DNA of 64,000 nucleotides from Paenibacillus amylolyticus (lineage in GTDB: Bacteria > Bacillota > Bacilli > Paenibacillales > Paenibacillaceae), in the NCBI RefSeq assembly GCF_029689945.1, contig NZ_CP121451.1:496001-560000 (forward strand), in the 5' to 3' direction. The position numbers and the translations under genes were made by a program. The notes under the pieces were generated by a model, which was not told the DNA's origin, did not search any database, and was given only the letters and a program-made list of their open reading frames with translations. Positions 1 to 10,188 of the stretch are shown piece by piece (position 1 is the stretch's first letter; every line of letters begins with the position of its first letter).

Positions 1-42
1 GGTTATCCGTATCAATGAACGTTCGAGGAGGATGTAAAGCGA

Positions 43-942
43 ATGAATCCTGTCTATCCTTTTTATGGAGAGAAAACAGTGTGCAAGGAGCAAAAGCTGG
101 CATTTCCACCGCAGCATCAGGACCAGCAACCCGGTCTGGAAACCCTGATGGTGCCCGAACCGATTAGTGAAGATCCCGCTTATATCGGCAGCTGCAAACT
201 CGAAGGCAAAGTAGCCATTATTACGGGTGGTGATAGCGGCATCGGCCGGGCAGCAGCCATCGCTTTTGCCAAGGAAGGTGCGGATATCGTCATCGCTTAT
301 CTATATGAACGGACAGATGCAGAAAGGACTCGTGAACGGATCGAAGAATTGGGACAACGCTGTCTCTTAATCGAGATTGATCTGCGCCTAAAGAAAAACT
401 GTGAAGCCGTCATCCGCTCGACGATGGAGACCTATGGGAAGATCGACATTCTGGTCAACAACCATGGTGTGCAGTATGTGCAACCAAGCATTGTTGATAT
501 TACGGAAGAGCAGCTATACCATACCTTTCAGACGAACGTGTTCGCTTATTTCTTTCTGATCCAGGCCGCCCTCCCCCATCTGTGCAAAGGTGCCTCCATC
601 ATCAATACGGCTTCCATTACGGCATACAAAGGCAATATCCAGTTAATCGATTATTCCTCCACCAAAGGAGCTGTCGTGTCACTGACTCGGGTACTCTCCC
701 AATCGCTCGCTTCACAAGGGATTCGTGTGAATTCCGTTGCCCCTGGTCCCATCTGGACACCGCTCATTCCTGCCAGCTTCTCCGCGGAGGATGTACAGGT
801 ATTTGGAACGGAGACACCTATGGGTCGGGCTGGTCAGCCATATGAACTGGCGGCAACTTACGTCTATCTCGCCTCCCGCGATTCATCCTACGTCACAGGT
901 GAGTGCATTCATGTCAATGGCGGCGATATGGTAACGACATAG
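43..942 (+). CDS. Short-chain dehydrogenase/reductase, YhdF/GSP39-like
   Basis: A 299-residue SDR-fold NAD(P)-dependent oxidoreductase, cytosolic, substrate unknown. The long N-terminal extension (about 55 residues, Pro/Gln-rich) before the Rossmann fold is typical of the Bacillus YhdF/YdaD general-stress group. Visible motifs are the cofactor loop TGGDSGIG, the structural NNHG (normally NNAG), the catalytic YSSTK with an upstream Ser (TASIT), and the terminal VTGE.IHVNGG block. An AGGAGG sits 8-10 bases before the ATG. No partner gene is evident, since the next gene starts 240 bp downstream with its own ribosome site. The family assignment is firm and the substrate is not inferable. Confidence 0.9.
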   Translation: MNPVYPFYGEKTVCKEQKLAFPPQHQDQQPGLETLMVPEPISEDPAYIGSCKLEGKVAIITGGDSGIGRAAAIAFAKEGADIVIAYLYERTDAERTRERIEELGQRCLLIEIDLRLKKNCEAVIRSTMETYGKIDILVNNHGVQYVQPSIVDITEEQLYHTFQTNVFAYFFLIQAALPHLCKGASIINTASITAYKGNIQLIDYSSTKGAVVSLTRVLSQSLASQGIRVNSVAPGPIWTPLIPASFSAEDVQVFGTETPMGRAGQPYELAATYVYLASRDSSYVTGECIHVNGGDMVTT

Positions 943-1182
943 GCTTGTGTGGAATGTGGGTGATATCGTTAACTGATGTCACTCCACTTGGTAAAATTAA
1001 AACATGTGGATGGTTAGCCATCCAGGTCGGGTTGGAACGCATTTCTGTACGATGTACTGCTCATGTCAGGTTGGATTTGGCAGGTGTGGCAGGATATCGC
1101 TTGTCCGGTTGCGAAGAGGGTTAGGAGTATAATCCGGTTATACCGGAGCCTGACATCTTGCGACAAGGAGCTGAACAACCTG

Positions 1183-2792
1183 ATGAACTTCGATCCACTC
1201 TACCAACCGTACCCCTCTTACCGCGTGCCTGTGTATGCGAAACAAGGCATGGTCGCCACATCACAGCCACTGGCTGCACAAGCCGGTCTGGATGTATTGA
1301 AAAAGGCGGCAATGCCATTGATGCCGCCATTGCAACTGCGGCAGCACTCACCGTGCTGGAGCCCACGTCCAATGGCATTGGAGGCGATGCTTTTGCCCTC
1401 GTCTGGACCGAGGGCAAACTGCATGGCCTGAATGCCAGCGGCCCTGCGCCTCAGGGCATATCCATTGAGGCGCTTCAAGCGGCAGGCCATACGGAGATGC
1501 CGAAGCTTGGGGTTGTGCCGGTGACGGTGCCTGGCGCACCGGCGGGTTGGGCTGAGCTGAGCCGCCGTTTCGGGCGGCTCACGCTGGCGGAAGCGCTGGA
1601 ACCGGCCATCCGCTATGCGGAGGAAGGTTATCCGCTTGCGCCTGGGCTGGCCCGCCACTGGGCAAGGGCAGCCGAGATCTATGCACGCCAGGGCGATGCG
1701 GAAGCAGGGCGGGCGTGGTTTGAGACATTTGCTCCGGGCGGGCGTGTTCCCGCCGCTGGAGAGATGTGGCGCTCGCCGGATCATGCGGCGACGTTGCGCC
1801 AGATTGGCGAGAGCGAAGCGCGAGACTTTTACGAAGGAGAACTGGCCGAACGCATTCATTCCTTTATCGCAGAGCACGGCGGTTATCTGACTCGCGAAGA
1901 TCTGGCGGCATTCCAGCCCGAATGGGTTGATCCGATCTCGGTCTCCTACCGTGGATACGATGTATGGGAGATTCCGCCGAATGGACAAGGCTTGATTGCT
2001 CTGGCGGCGCTTAATCTGCTGAAAGGTTACGAATTCGACGAAAAAGAATCCGTTCTGGGGTATCATCAGCAGCTCGAAGCCATGAAGCTGGCATTTGCCG
2101 ATGGGGAGAAATACATTACGGAAGAACGCAAAATGGGCGTATCGGTAGAGGAACTGCTGTCTGAGGCTTATGCAGAAGAACGGCGCAAACTCATTGGTGA
2201 TACCGCACGTGCACCCGAGGCAGGTGATCCACGAGCAAGTGGAACGGTCTATCTGGCTACCGCGGATGGTGAAGGCAACATGGTTTCCTTTATCCAGAGT
2301 AACTACATGGGCTTCGGATCTGGACTGGTCGTTCCGGGGACAGGCATTGCCTTGCAGAATCGCGGCCATAATTTCTCACTGGACCCGAATCATGCAAACG
2401 CCCTGGAGCCAGGTAAACGAACCTATCATACGATTATTCCAGGGTTCCTCACCCGCGGCAGCGAAGCGGTTGGGCCATTCGGTGTCATGGGTGGTTTCAT
2501 GCAACCGCAGGGTCATGTGCAGGTGGTCATGAATACGATCGATTATCACCTGAACCCGCAGGCTGCCCTGGATTCTCCGCGCTGGCAGTGGACGAAGGGC
2601 AAAACGATTCTCGTGGAAGCGGGTTTCCCGCAGCACATTGCACAGGCACTCGCCCGCAAGGGACATGATATTCAGGTGGCGCTTGATCCATCCCAGTTTG
2701 GACGCGGTCAGATCATCTGGCGCAACCCGGACACTGGCGTATTGTGCGGAGGTACGGAAACCCGAGCGGATGGCTCAATCGCGGCTTGGTAA
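1183..2792 (+). CDS. ggt: Gamma-glutamyltransferase-like Ntn hydrolase, YwrD type (one frameshift)
   Basis: Member of the gamma-glutamyltranspeptidase family, which transfers or hydrolyses gamma-glutamyl groups after self-cleavage. Two reading frames join into one protein of about 537 residues: the first frame begins MNFDPLYQPYPSYR and continues to VLKK, and the second resumes at GGNAIDAAIATAAALTV. The switch lies in the A-run at 1300-1304, and one more A restores the conserved LKKGGNAIDA block. The nucleophile Thr is expected at GTVYLATADGEGN, which would become the N terminus of the small subunit. No signal peptide is visible, which fits the cytosolic YwrD-like group better than secreted Ggt. 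The start is uncertain: AGGAG lies 12 bases before this ATG and a CTG directly precedes it. Confidence 0.85.
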
Positions 2793-2865
2793 ACTCATGA
2801 GATTTCAATTATATCGACAAGGACGGATATTACGATCAGCTTCTCATATCTGCTAGTTCATTTGG

Positions 2866-2910
2866 AAGACACCATAGAGATGATTCATTGGATCTCTGTT
2901 GTGTCTTTTT
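2866..2910 (+). terminator. Rho-independent terminator after the ggt-like gene
   Basis: Two nested stems (AAGACAC/GTGTCTT enclosing AGAGAT/ATCTCT) followed by TTTTT. It ends the transcript of the upstream hydrolase. The remaining 200 bp before the next gene hold a TATAAT-like box near 2990 but no convincing -35 hexamer. Confidence 0.85.
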
Positions 2911-3119
2911 GTTTTGGATTTTAAACATCAGTAAACAACAGACTGTAGTTATTCAAGCCCCCTTTTAACCAGAGAAATGTAAAACAAATGTATAATTTAT
3001 GAAATGTTTTTAGATTTACGTAAATTTTCACTACATACCATAAATCACAATGCCCCTCTGTCCGATATAGATAAAGGGAAATGAGCAAAAAGCGACTATA
3101 GAAATGAGGGGTACTACAC

Positions 3120-4133
3120 ATGAATACACACAAGAGCAGACGCGCAGGTCTAGGTCTCACCATAATGATAATCCTGACGGTACTGATCCTGGGGGCATGT
3201 TCAGCCAACAATACAACAACGTCAACAGATACAAGAACGAAGGTCGGGATCGTGCTTACGGAAGTGGGTCTGGGTGATCGTTCTTTTAATGATGCTGCTT
3301 TTGATGGGCTGGTTCAGGCCAGAGACGAGAAACGCATTGTCTTTGACTATCGTGAACCGGGTGAGAATGGATCTTTTGAAGCTGCATTCGAGGAATTGGC
3401 GGCTGCCAAATTCGATCTGATTATTGGTCTGAGTGATACGGTACAGCCCGACATGGAGAAGATCGCTGCCAAGTATCCGGATCAGCAATTTCTGTTGATT
3501 GACAGTCAGTCCGAATTGCCTAACATTGCCTCCATCTCCTTCCGGGCGGAAGAAGGAAGTTATCTGGCAGGTGTAATTGCCGCTATGGCCACAACCGAAA
3601 ATCATGTTGGCTTCCTTGGTGGAATGGAGATACCCGTCCTCCGTAACTTCGAGCAGGGATTTAAGCAAGGTGTTCTCGCTGTCAAGCCTGATGCAACCGT
3701 TGATGCTGTCTACGCTGGGGACTTCGGTAATGCCGATCTGGGTGAACAACTGGCTGCAGAGATGATTCAGGACAAGGGCGTTGACGTAATCTATGTGGCT
3801 GCCGGTCTCACAGGCGTGGGCGCACTGACGGAGATTCAAACATTAGGGAAATACGCCATTGGTGTAGATACCGATCAATTCTTTTTGGCCGAAAAAGCCA
3901 TTCTGACGTCTATGCTGAAAAATGTGGATGTCTCCATCTATAATGCCGTGAACACGTTTATTCAAAACAACCATACCTTCCCTCAAAAAGAAATCGTGGA
4001 AGGTTTGGCGGAGAATGCGGTGGGTCTGACTGCTCTACATAATATCACGCTCAGTGATGAACAACAGCAAACCTTCGAAGATCTGAAAGCACAGATCTCG
4101 TCCGGTCAAATCAAAATTACGCTTGATCAATAA
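3120..4133 (+). CDS. BMP-family substrate-binding lipoprotein
   Basis: A 337-residue lipoprotein of the Bmp/PnrA/Med class, whose members bind nucleosides or related ligands for ABC import or act as signalling lipoproteins. Residues 1-27 form a lipoprotein signal ending in the lipobox LGAC, followed by a Thr/Ser/Asn-rich linker. The core carries the family blocks VGIVLTEVGLGDRSFND, LIIGLSD, FRAEEGSYLAGVIAA, GFLGGMEIPVLRNFEQGF, and a late AIGVDTDQ. GAGGGG stands 8 bases before the ATG. There is no permease or ATPase nearby. The next gene, 26 bp downstream, encodes a chemoreceptor, so the protein may present a ligand to it (inference). Confidence 0.88.
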   Translation: MNTHKSRRAGLGLTIMIILTVLILGACSANNTTTSTDTRTKVGIVLTEVGLGDRSFNDAAFDGLVQARDEKRIVFDYREPGENGSFEAAFEELAAAKFDLIIGLSDTVQPDMEKIAAKYPDQQFLLIDSQSELPNIASISFRAEEGSYLAGVIAAMATTENHVGFLGGMEIPVLRNFEQGFKQGVLAVKPDATVDAVYAGDFGNADLGEQLAAEMIQDKGVDVIYVAAGLTGVGALTEIQTLGKYAIGVDTDQFFLAEKAILTSMLKNVDVSIYNAVNTFIQNNHTFPQKEIVEGLAENAVGLTALHNITLSDEQQQTFEDLKAQISSGQIKITLDQ

Positions 4134-4159
4134 CCCATCGGATACAAGGAGGTACGCAC

Positions 4160-5811
4160 ATGAAACTACAGGGAAAACTGATACTGAATGCTCTAATCTC
4201 GCTCCTTCTATGCCTTGCGCTGGTAGCCTTTATCATTATGGAATTGCTCGGGATGAATGCCAAAAATCAAAATCTGGTCCCGGCCATGCTTAAGGTTAGT
4301 GAACTGAATGCCAATCAGATTCAGACCCAGCAGGCGCTGGATGTCTATTCCTTCTCCATGACAGCAGGTAACCAAGACGCCGTGCTCCGCTTGCTGGATG
4401 AAGGTCAGAAGATGATTCAGGAGCTTACGGACGGATTACTGGAAACGGATCAGCAATTGCAACTTATTCAGTCCATCCAGACCAAATTAGAAGCTCTGAA
4501 TCAGGGAGCTACCGAAGCAATGACCGAGATGAACAGTCCAGAAGCCAAGCGTTACAGCACGCGGGTTCGGGGTATACAGAACGATATTTATTCGTTGGAT
4601 GAAATTACGCGAGATCGATACGATCAATACACCGTGGATTTGGAGCGTGACATTCAGCAAACGTGGCAAATCGCTCTCGGTGGAGCCATCCTATTGCTCG
4701 TCGCCATCATGTTGTTCAATATGTATACTTCACGTCAGATCGCCCGGCGTATTCGTACGCTCAAAGACGCTGCGGGGCAGATTGCGGACGGTGACCTTAC
4801 CCTGCAATTACCGGAAGCTCGGGGCAAAGACGAACTGGATGACCTGAGCCGCTCTTTCCGCATCATGACCCTTAATATTCGCGGCATTGTTCAATCCATT
4901 GGTGCAGCTGGTCATCGTGTTGATCTGATGGCGCAGGACATCGACCGTGGAAATGATACATCACAAGCCATTGTACAACAAGTATCCCGTACAACCGAGG
5001 AACTGGCGGTTGGCAGTCAGAAGATCGCAGAGGATCTGAGTGAAACGGTCATCGTTGTGGACAAGATGCAGTCTACCTTCAATAGTAATCTGAAGGCTAC
5101 ATCCCAATCCGTAATCGATGGTCGAGAAGTATTAACTACCGTTGAAGAAGGTAATAAAGCCGTCGTAGAACAACTCCGTCTGGCTGAAGTGAATCGTCTG
5201 GCGATGTCCGAGGTGGAACAAACGGTGCAGGAACTGGAAGAAAGCGCGGTTCGAATCACTACGATGACTGCTTATGTGTCGGAGATTGCGAACAGACGAC
5301 CATGCTCTCGTTAAATGCCTCCATTGAAGCTGCTCGTGCCGGAGAAGCTGGGCGGGGCTTCGCTGTTGTTGCAGGCGAGGTGAATAAACTCGCGGAACAA
5401 TCCGCGCAATCCGTCAAGCATATCTATGCGGCTGTGGGCGAGATCACAACCTCCATGGACAAGGTGAAGAACTCTGTGGCACAGAGCATGCAGCTATTTG
5501 GCGAACAGGAACAAGCCACTGGCCAGACCCGGGAATCCTTCTCCGCCATTCGGGAAAGTGTGGAGCGTATTAGCACGGGCATCCGCCAGCTTGCAGAGGA
5601 CATGCAGCATTCGAACGAGCTCAGCACACAGGTGCAACAGGCCATCGAAAATATCAGCGCCATCACCGAGCAGTCGGCTGCCAGCAGTGAGGAGATTACC
5701 GCCTCCACAGCGGAGCAACAACGTTCCTTTGCAGATGCAAGTATCAAGGTGAAGTCATTGCGTGATATCAGTGCGGAGATGCATCAGGAACTGCAGCGTT
5801 TCCGGCTGTAG
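4160..5811 (+). CDS. Methyl-accepting chemotaxis protein (one frameshift)
   Basis: Transmembrane chemoreceptor of about 550 residues. Order: TM1 (about 8-30), an extracellular four-helix-type sensor rich in Gln/Glu (31-168), TM2 (about 170-191), HAMP (192-245), then the cytoplasmic coiled-coil signalling domain. The first frame stops at 5314 after VSEIAN, and the second frame from 5302 continues [19 protein letters not shown], the conserved tip that contacts CheA/CheW. Adding one C after 5293 restores the expected [14 protein letters not shown], so this is probably a read error. AAGGAGG precedes the ATG. The 26-bp gap to the BMP lipoprotein gene indicates one operon. Confidence 0.92.
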
Positions 5812-5844
5812 GCAGGATGTCGGGAGAATTTGGTCCAGGCAGGC

Positions 5845-5965
5845 TTAGGTTGGATGTAGTTTAGGTGCAGGTTAATGCATGCTAGATGAGATTATAGGCA
5901 GGTTAGATGCAGATTATAGGTAGGTTGATGCATGCTATAGGCAGGTTATAGGTAGGTTAGATGCG
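5845..5965. repeat. Short imperfect direct repeats
   Basis: About 120 bp made of variations on two words, TAGGCAGGTTA / TAGGTAGGTTA and GATGCATGC / GATGCAGAT, repeated every 15-25 bases right behind the chemoreceptor gene. No ORF or terminator is contained in it. Confidence 0.6.
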
Positions 5966-5996
5966 AGCTAGATCAGGCAGTGTGAACATACAAACC

Positions 5997-6039
5997 ATAA
6001 AGGGAGCCCCCGTCATGAATATGACAGGGCTCCCTTTAT
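5997..6039 (+). terminator. Strong hairpin terminator after the chemoreceptor operon
   Basis: A 13-bp stem ATAAAGGGAGCCC / GGGCTCCCTTTAT with an inner GTCAT/ATGAC stem. The AAA/TTT flanks would let it act in both directions, though the T-tract on the plus strand is short. Confidence 0.8.
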
Positions 6040-6095
6040 ATTGGTTAATCGTCGTTTCATCTATGAATTCATTTCGTATCAGCGATACGAAAGAA

Positions 6096-6787
6096 TAAAT
6101 TGAACTAAACATATATACGAAACCGAGAGAACAGAAAAACTCTAAAGAAGCGGAGTTGCACGTTTTCTGTAAGAAAACTTGATCGGAAACGTACGCGGGC
6201 CCAACGAGCTTTCTGAAAAAAGCTGCTTCAGGAGCATAGGCTGCGCCTAGAGCTTTCTGAAAGAAAGTTGCTTCGGATGCATTCGCAATCCCTAGAGCTT
6301 TCTGAAAGAAGCTGCTTCGGGAGCATTCGCAATCCCTGGAGCTTTCTGAAAGAAAGCCGCTTCGGATGCATTCGTTACCCCTAAGCTTTCTGAAAGAAAG
6401 CCGCTTCGGATGCATTCGCTACCCCTAGAGCTTTCTGAAAGAAAGCCGCTTCGGATGCATTCGCTTTCCCCTAAAGCTTTTTGAAAGAAAGCCGCTTCGG
6501 ATGCATTCGCTTTCCCCTAAAGCTTTCTGAAAGAAAGCTGCTTCGGATGCATTCGCTACCCTAGAGCCTTCTGAAAGAAAGCTGCTTCGGGAGCATTCGC
6601 AATCCCTAGAGCTTTCTGAAAGAAGCTGCTTCGGATGCATTTGCTATCCTAGAGCTTTCTGAAAGAAAGCTGCTTCGGATGCATTTGCTTTCCCCGATTT
6701 CCCCTTATCAAATCTGGGGTATTAGCGGTCGGATGGTTGCTCTGTCATCGGAATGTCCAGTGTAAATATTCTGTTAGTTCAATTTAC
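6096..6787 (+). repeat. Dispersed inverted-repeat element, copy A (expanded)
   Basis: Non-coding element bounded by imperfect inverted ends, with AAATTGAACTAA at the left and TTAGTTCAATTT at the right. Inside are a 5' block (ACCGAGAGAACAGAAA...GAAGCGGAG), an array of hairpin repeats, a stem CCCCGATTT/AAATCTGGGG and a 3' block GGTTGCTCTGTCATCGGAATGTCC. The same block order recurs at 12341-12592 and, inverted, at 18009-18240. No protein is credible here: the minus-strand ORFs merely translate the repeat. It behaves like a MITE or structured-RNA element (inference). Confidence 0.75.
6165..6700. repeat. Tandem array of about twelve ~45-bp hairpin repeats
   Basis: Eleven clear units plus one degenerate first unit of about 44-46 bp. 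Each unit carries AGCTTTCTGAAAGAAAGCT, a 7-bp stem with a TGAAA loop, then GCTTCGGATGCATTCGC and a CCCT separator. Units differ by a few substitutions, and the GGATGC/GGAGC variants alternate. Copies B and C of the parent element have only two and one units, so the array has expanded here. Confidence 0.85.
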
Positions 6788-6822
6788 CAAGATAACAAGA
6801 CATCAACGTTACAGAGCCAAAT

Positions 6823-7020
6823 GTCTAACGAACCGAGCAAACCTTATTAGGCGATTACTTGGGGATTATGAAATCTAACGAATCTCAGGCATTCTATTTC
6901 TTAGTTTAGCCCGGTTTATCTAGTGTTTTCTCTGAAATATACAGAAATAACGTGGATAGGATTCGTTAGCTTTTGCTCCTCCATGTAAACCGTGATATAA
7001 GGTGTCTCAGGTTCGTTATG
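6823..7020. repeat. TAACGAA-ended dispersed repeat, copy 1
   Basis: Begins TCTAACGAACCGAGCAAACCTTAT and ends with the inverted counterpart ATAAGGTGTCTCAGGTTCG. Internal copies of the same end stand near 6872 (ATCTAACGAATCTCAGGC) and 6959 (GGATTCGTTAGC), so it looks like two nested or adjacent hairpins. Related ends occur near 11873-12010, 34636-34833 and 48783-48834, always between genes. It abuts element copy A. Confidence 0.55.
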
Positions 7021-7136
7021 ACCCTGGGCACTGATCTTTTATTTTGGATCTTGAGCATTGGGCGTTGTGCATTTGTGTTGGATGTTGTGCATTTAAGAAT
7101 TGACGCATTGAGCATTGAGCATTAAGCATTGAGATT

Positions 7137-7172
7137 GAGTACCGAGTATTGAGTGCTAAATACTCAGTACTC
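7137..7172. repeat. Perfect hairpin inside an ATTGAGC-rich simple-sequence tract
   Basis: GAGTACCGAGTATT and AATACTCAGTACTC face each other across GAGTGCTA, pairing at all but one position. The flanks (about 7040-7200) are built from repeats of GCATTGAG and TTGTGCATT. It lacks a T-tract, so it is not an obvious terminator. The rest of 7200-7315 shows nothing recognisable. Confidence 0.5.
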
Positions 7173-7315
7173 CGCAATGGACAATGAGCAATGTGCACTC
7201 GTCTACTTTTAGTGTGCTGGAATGCTGTCTCGTTGGGTCACTTGCGGTTTGGAGCTGAAGCGTCATAGACCGTCAGTTATCCAAAATCGCGAGTTTGCCC
7301 CGCACGACCCCATTT

Positions 7316-9010
7316 TCACAGTGCGTCGATGATATCTCCGGCTAGCAGGGACGATGGGTCACCGCGCAGCAGTGCTGCTCGTTCGGCGGCCTGTCCGTGG
7401 AGATATACGCCGAACGCGGCGGCTTGCTCCGCGCTTAGCCCTTGGGCAAGCAGACCGGCGATCATGCCGGTCAATACGTCTCCGGCACCGCCAGTCGCCA
7501 TGCCGGCGTGCCCGGTGGTGTTGATGTACGCCTCGCCGGATGGCGTTGCGATGACTGTTCGTGCTCCTTTGAGCACAAGGGTCACGCCCTGCTCGCGGGC
7601 GTATCGTGCAGCGTGTCCAATGCGGTCACGCTGCACTTCCTGGGTCGACATGCCCAGCAGTCGACCCGATCTCGCCAGGGTGCGGCGTCAGGATTGTCGC
7701 CGCACTTCGCTGGCCCCAGTCGCGAGGCCCATGTGGGCCAGCGTCTGCCAGCATGTTGAGGGCGTCCGCGTCGATGACAAGCGGACGATCCGTATGTTGC
7801 CACAGACGGCGCAGCCAGTCTGTGTCGCCCTTGAAGCGGCCGAGGCCAGGGCCGGTCACTAGCACGTCGCGGCTCTCCGCAAGACGCAGCAAAGCGTCGG
7901 CGGAAGCCGCGTTCCATTCGCCGCTGTCGCCATCAGCGGCGGCAGCGAGCATGAGCTCGGGCACGGTGCCGATGACATGCGGCAGCAGTGCCGCGGGCAG
8001 CGCCCATGTGGCGAGCCCGCAGCCTGCGCGCAGCGCGGCCTTGGCCGAGAGCATGCCTGCGCCGCTCATCGGCAGACTTCCTGCGGCCAGCAATACGTGG
8101 CCGTAGGTGCCCTTGTGGCCGTCCGGTGCCCGGAGGCGGCCAGTGTCCACGCGCAGCGCACCACGCAGCACCTCGTCCGTCAGCAGACGGACCGAGGGGC
8201 CATGCTCTGGCGCAAGCCGCGCGGGAATGCCGATGGCGCGCACCACAATGCGCCCCGCGGCAGAAGCGCCCGGGTACTGCACCAGCCCGCGCTTAAGCAG
8301 CGCGAGACATACGGTCACCCGTGCCTGAATGCAGGGCTCGTACACCTCTCCGGTGTCGGCGTCCAGCCCGCTTGGCACATCGGCAGACACGACCGGCTTG
8401 CCGCTGTCGTTCGCCGCCTCAATCAGCGCCGCGTAAGCTCCTCGCGGCGCCCCCGCGACCCGGTGCCCAGCAGCGCATCCACGATGCCTGTGCACCAGCT
8501 GAAGTCCACGGCTTCGCGCCCGTGGACAAAGGCAGGGATGCCGAGCTGCGCAGCGGCATCCCGTTGCACTGCGGCTTCGCCACGCAGTGCATCAGGGGCA
8601 TCGGCGTAGACCAATGTCACGCCAAGCCCTGCTTCAACCAAATGGCGCGCTGCCACCAGGCCATCGCCGCCATTATTGCCCTTGCCGATCAGCATGTACC
8701 ACTGCTGATCTCCCGGGCGCTCCATCACCAGCGCCGGATCGGCGATGATGTCGCCACCATAACCTTGCCGATCGCCGGGCCCGGTGTGTGCCCGCCTCGC
8801 ATCTCCCATACCACTATAGCCCTTGCCGCTATAGCCAAACTTCCCCGAAATTGCATGCGAGCTTTCTGCCTGTTCTTCCCGACACAGCTTGATGACTTCC
8901 TCGGCTATGGCGCGACCTGCATTCTCCATCAGACTGGCAGCAGGAATACCCAACTTATGAATGGTATAATCGTCCACAGCCCTCATCTGCTCAGCGGTTA
9001 CGATAAACAA
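7316..9010 (-). CDS. nnr: Bifunctional NAD(P)HX epimerase/dehydratase (two frameshifts)
   Basis: Repairs hydrated NADH and NADPH. An N-terminal YjeF_N epimerase domain (MFIVTAEQMRAVDDYTIHKLGIP, SLMENAGRA, IGKGNNGGDGL, VDALLGTGS) is followed by the ADP-dependent dehydratase domain (VPSGLDADTGE, HKGTYGHVLLAAGS, LTPHPGE, TTGHAGMATGGAGDVLTG). Three frames must be joined: one C is missing on the plus strand in the run 8450-8454, and an extra base sits near 7663 between LTPHPGEIG and RLLGMSTQEV. Repaired length is about 565 residues. The gene is much more G+C-rich than its surroundings. An odd Gly/Ser/Tyr-rich insert follows residue 50 of the epimerase domain. Confidence 0.9.
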
Positions 9011-9241
9011 CGTTCATCCCTCCCCGTGACAAGCTTATTTCATACTTAAAAGCAACAACGCCGCACCTGAACGGTAATCCTATATCGGTATGGCTGCTTT
9101 TGCCTTTGCCTTTACATGTACCTTTTCCAGTTACCACAATCCAAGCAATACATCATTGGAGACTCCATCGATCCCGAATCCCGTGTACAGGAACTACAGA
9201 TACAAGACCTTCAGATTCATCCACCCCAAGCCCATCTACGC

Positions 9242-9874
9242 TTAATAGCCTACCGTAAATCGTGCTTGAATAAACTGCGGATCGTCCAGTTCGTCTACCA
9301 AAGCCGCTGCAAAATCACCAACGGAAATCGAGCTTTCCCCGATATCATCCGTGATCACACGATTCATGCCAACCCGAAACTGTCCTGTCCGACGACCTGT
9401 TGTGATCGTTGCAGCAGGACTCATGTACGTCCAATGAATACCCGATGCTTCAATCAGGTCATACGCTTCTGCGTGGGCTTTCGCCAGTGGTTTAACTTCT
9501 TCCGGGAATCCCGGCGTATCCATCAGCATATCACCGGAATCCGTGAGCAAACTTCCTGCTCCACCAACCACAACCAGACGTCCTGCTTTTGCCCGGCGCA
9601 CACCCTCGATCAACGAACGTGTCACTTCCAGCATCTCTTCTTCTCCGCCAAACTTCGGCCCATATGCACTCACAACCGCTTCCTGACCCGCTGCAAAATC
9701 AGCCACCTGATCCGGGTTAAGCAGATCCCCCTGTTCTACACGCAAACGCTCATGCACCATCTCGATCTTCGACGGATCACGCACCACCGCAGTCACTTCA
9801 TGCCCACGATCCATCAGCTCCCACAGTATCGTTTTGCCAATCGCTCCCGTTGCTCCAAAAATGGCTACTTTCAT
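9242..9874 (-). CDS. NAD(P)-binding (NmrA/YwnB-like) atypical SDR
   Basis: A 210-residue Rossmann-fold protein beginning MKVAIFGATGAIGKTI with the GxxGxxG nucleotide loop, a conserved VVRDPSK segment after strand two, and GDLLNPDQV. It resembles the YwnB/YesF/NmrA-like group of NAD(P)H-binding oxidoreductases or sensors and lacks the usual YxxxK. GAGGG stands 7 bases before the ATG. It is monocistronic as far as visible, and no substrate can be deduced. Confidence 0.85.
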   Translation of the reverse strand: MKVAIFGATGAIGKTILWELMDRGHEVTAVVRDPSKIEMVHERLRVEQGDLLNPDQVADFAAGQEAVVSAYGPKFGGEEEMLEVTRSLIEGVRRAKAGRLVVVGGAGSLLTDSGDMLMDTPGFPEEVKPLAKAHAEAYDLIEASGIHWTYMSPAATITTGRRTGQFRVGMNRVITDDIGESSISVGDFAAALVDELDDPQFIQARFTVGY

Positions 9875-10103
9875 ATGAATTCCCTCTTTTCTGTAGATAT
9901 TATTTCATTAACTTACCGTTATTTTAATACTTAATCCTATTGTTATATACCTTAAACGGCTCACGCCATCTTAAACCGGATGTGAGCACTTGTAAACCTG
10001 TCTCTTACAGCTTATATGTAGAAAAACAACCTTCACTGCAGTATCGAAGGAAACAGAGCCAATCGCAAGCATCCCCTCTCCCCCATCAATCAGTGCGGTT
10101 CAT

Positions 10104-10126
10104 GAAAAAAAGCCGCTAATGCGGCT
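10104..10126 (-). terminator. Terminator of the GNAT gene
   Basis: Minus-strand stem AGCCGC ATTA GCGGCT followed by seven T residues, about 60 bp behind the acetyltransferase stop. Confidence 0.85.
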
Positions 10127-10188
10127 ATACGGAGATAATTTCATCATCATATAAAGTGTAGTCTCATACCAATTCAATTTTCATTCCG

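Noticed and set aside
1218..2369. 383-codon minus-strand ORF
   Set aside because: Shadow of the gamma-glutamyltransferase-like gene; no recognisable domain and no ribosome site.
5957..6640. Minus-strand ORFs of 152 and 71 codons over the repeat array
   Set aside because: They only translate the 45-bp DNA repeat; unit length varies (44-46 bp), which would shift frame, and no ribosome site precedes them.
6165..6700. CRISPR array
   Set aside because: Units are contiguous with no unique spacers between conserved repeats, and no cas genes are near.
7329..9049. Several long plus-strand ORFs opposite nnr (up to 242 codons)
   Set aside because: High G+C removes stop codons on the opposite strand; the minus strand carries all conserved NAD(P)HX repair motifs.
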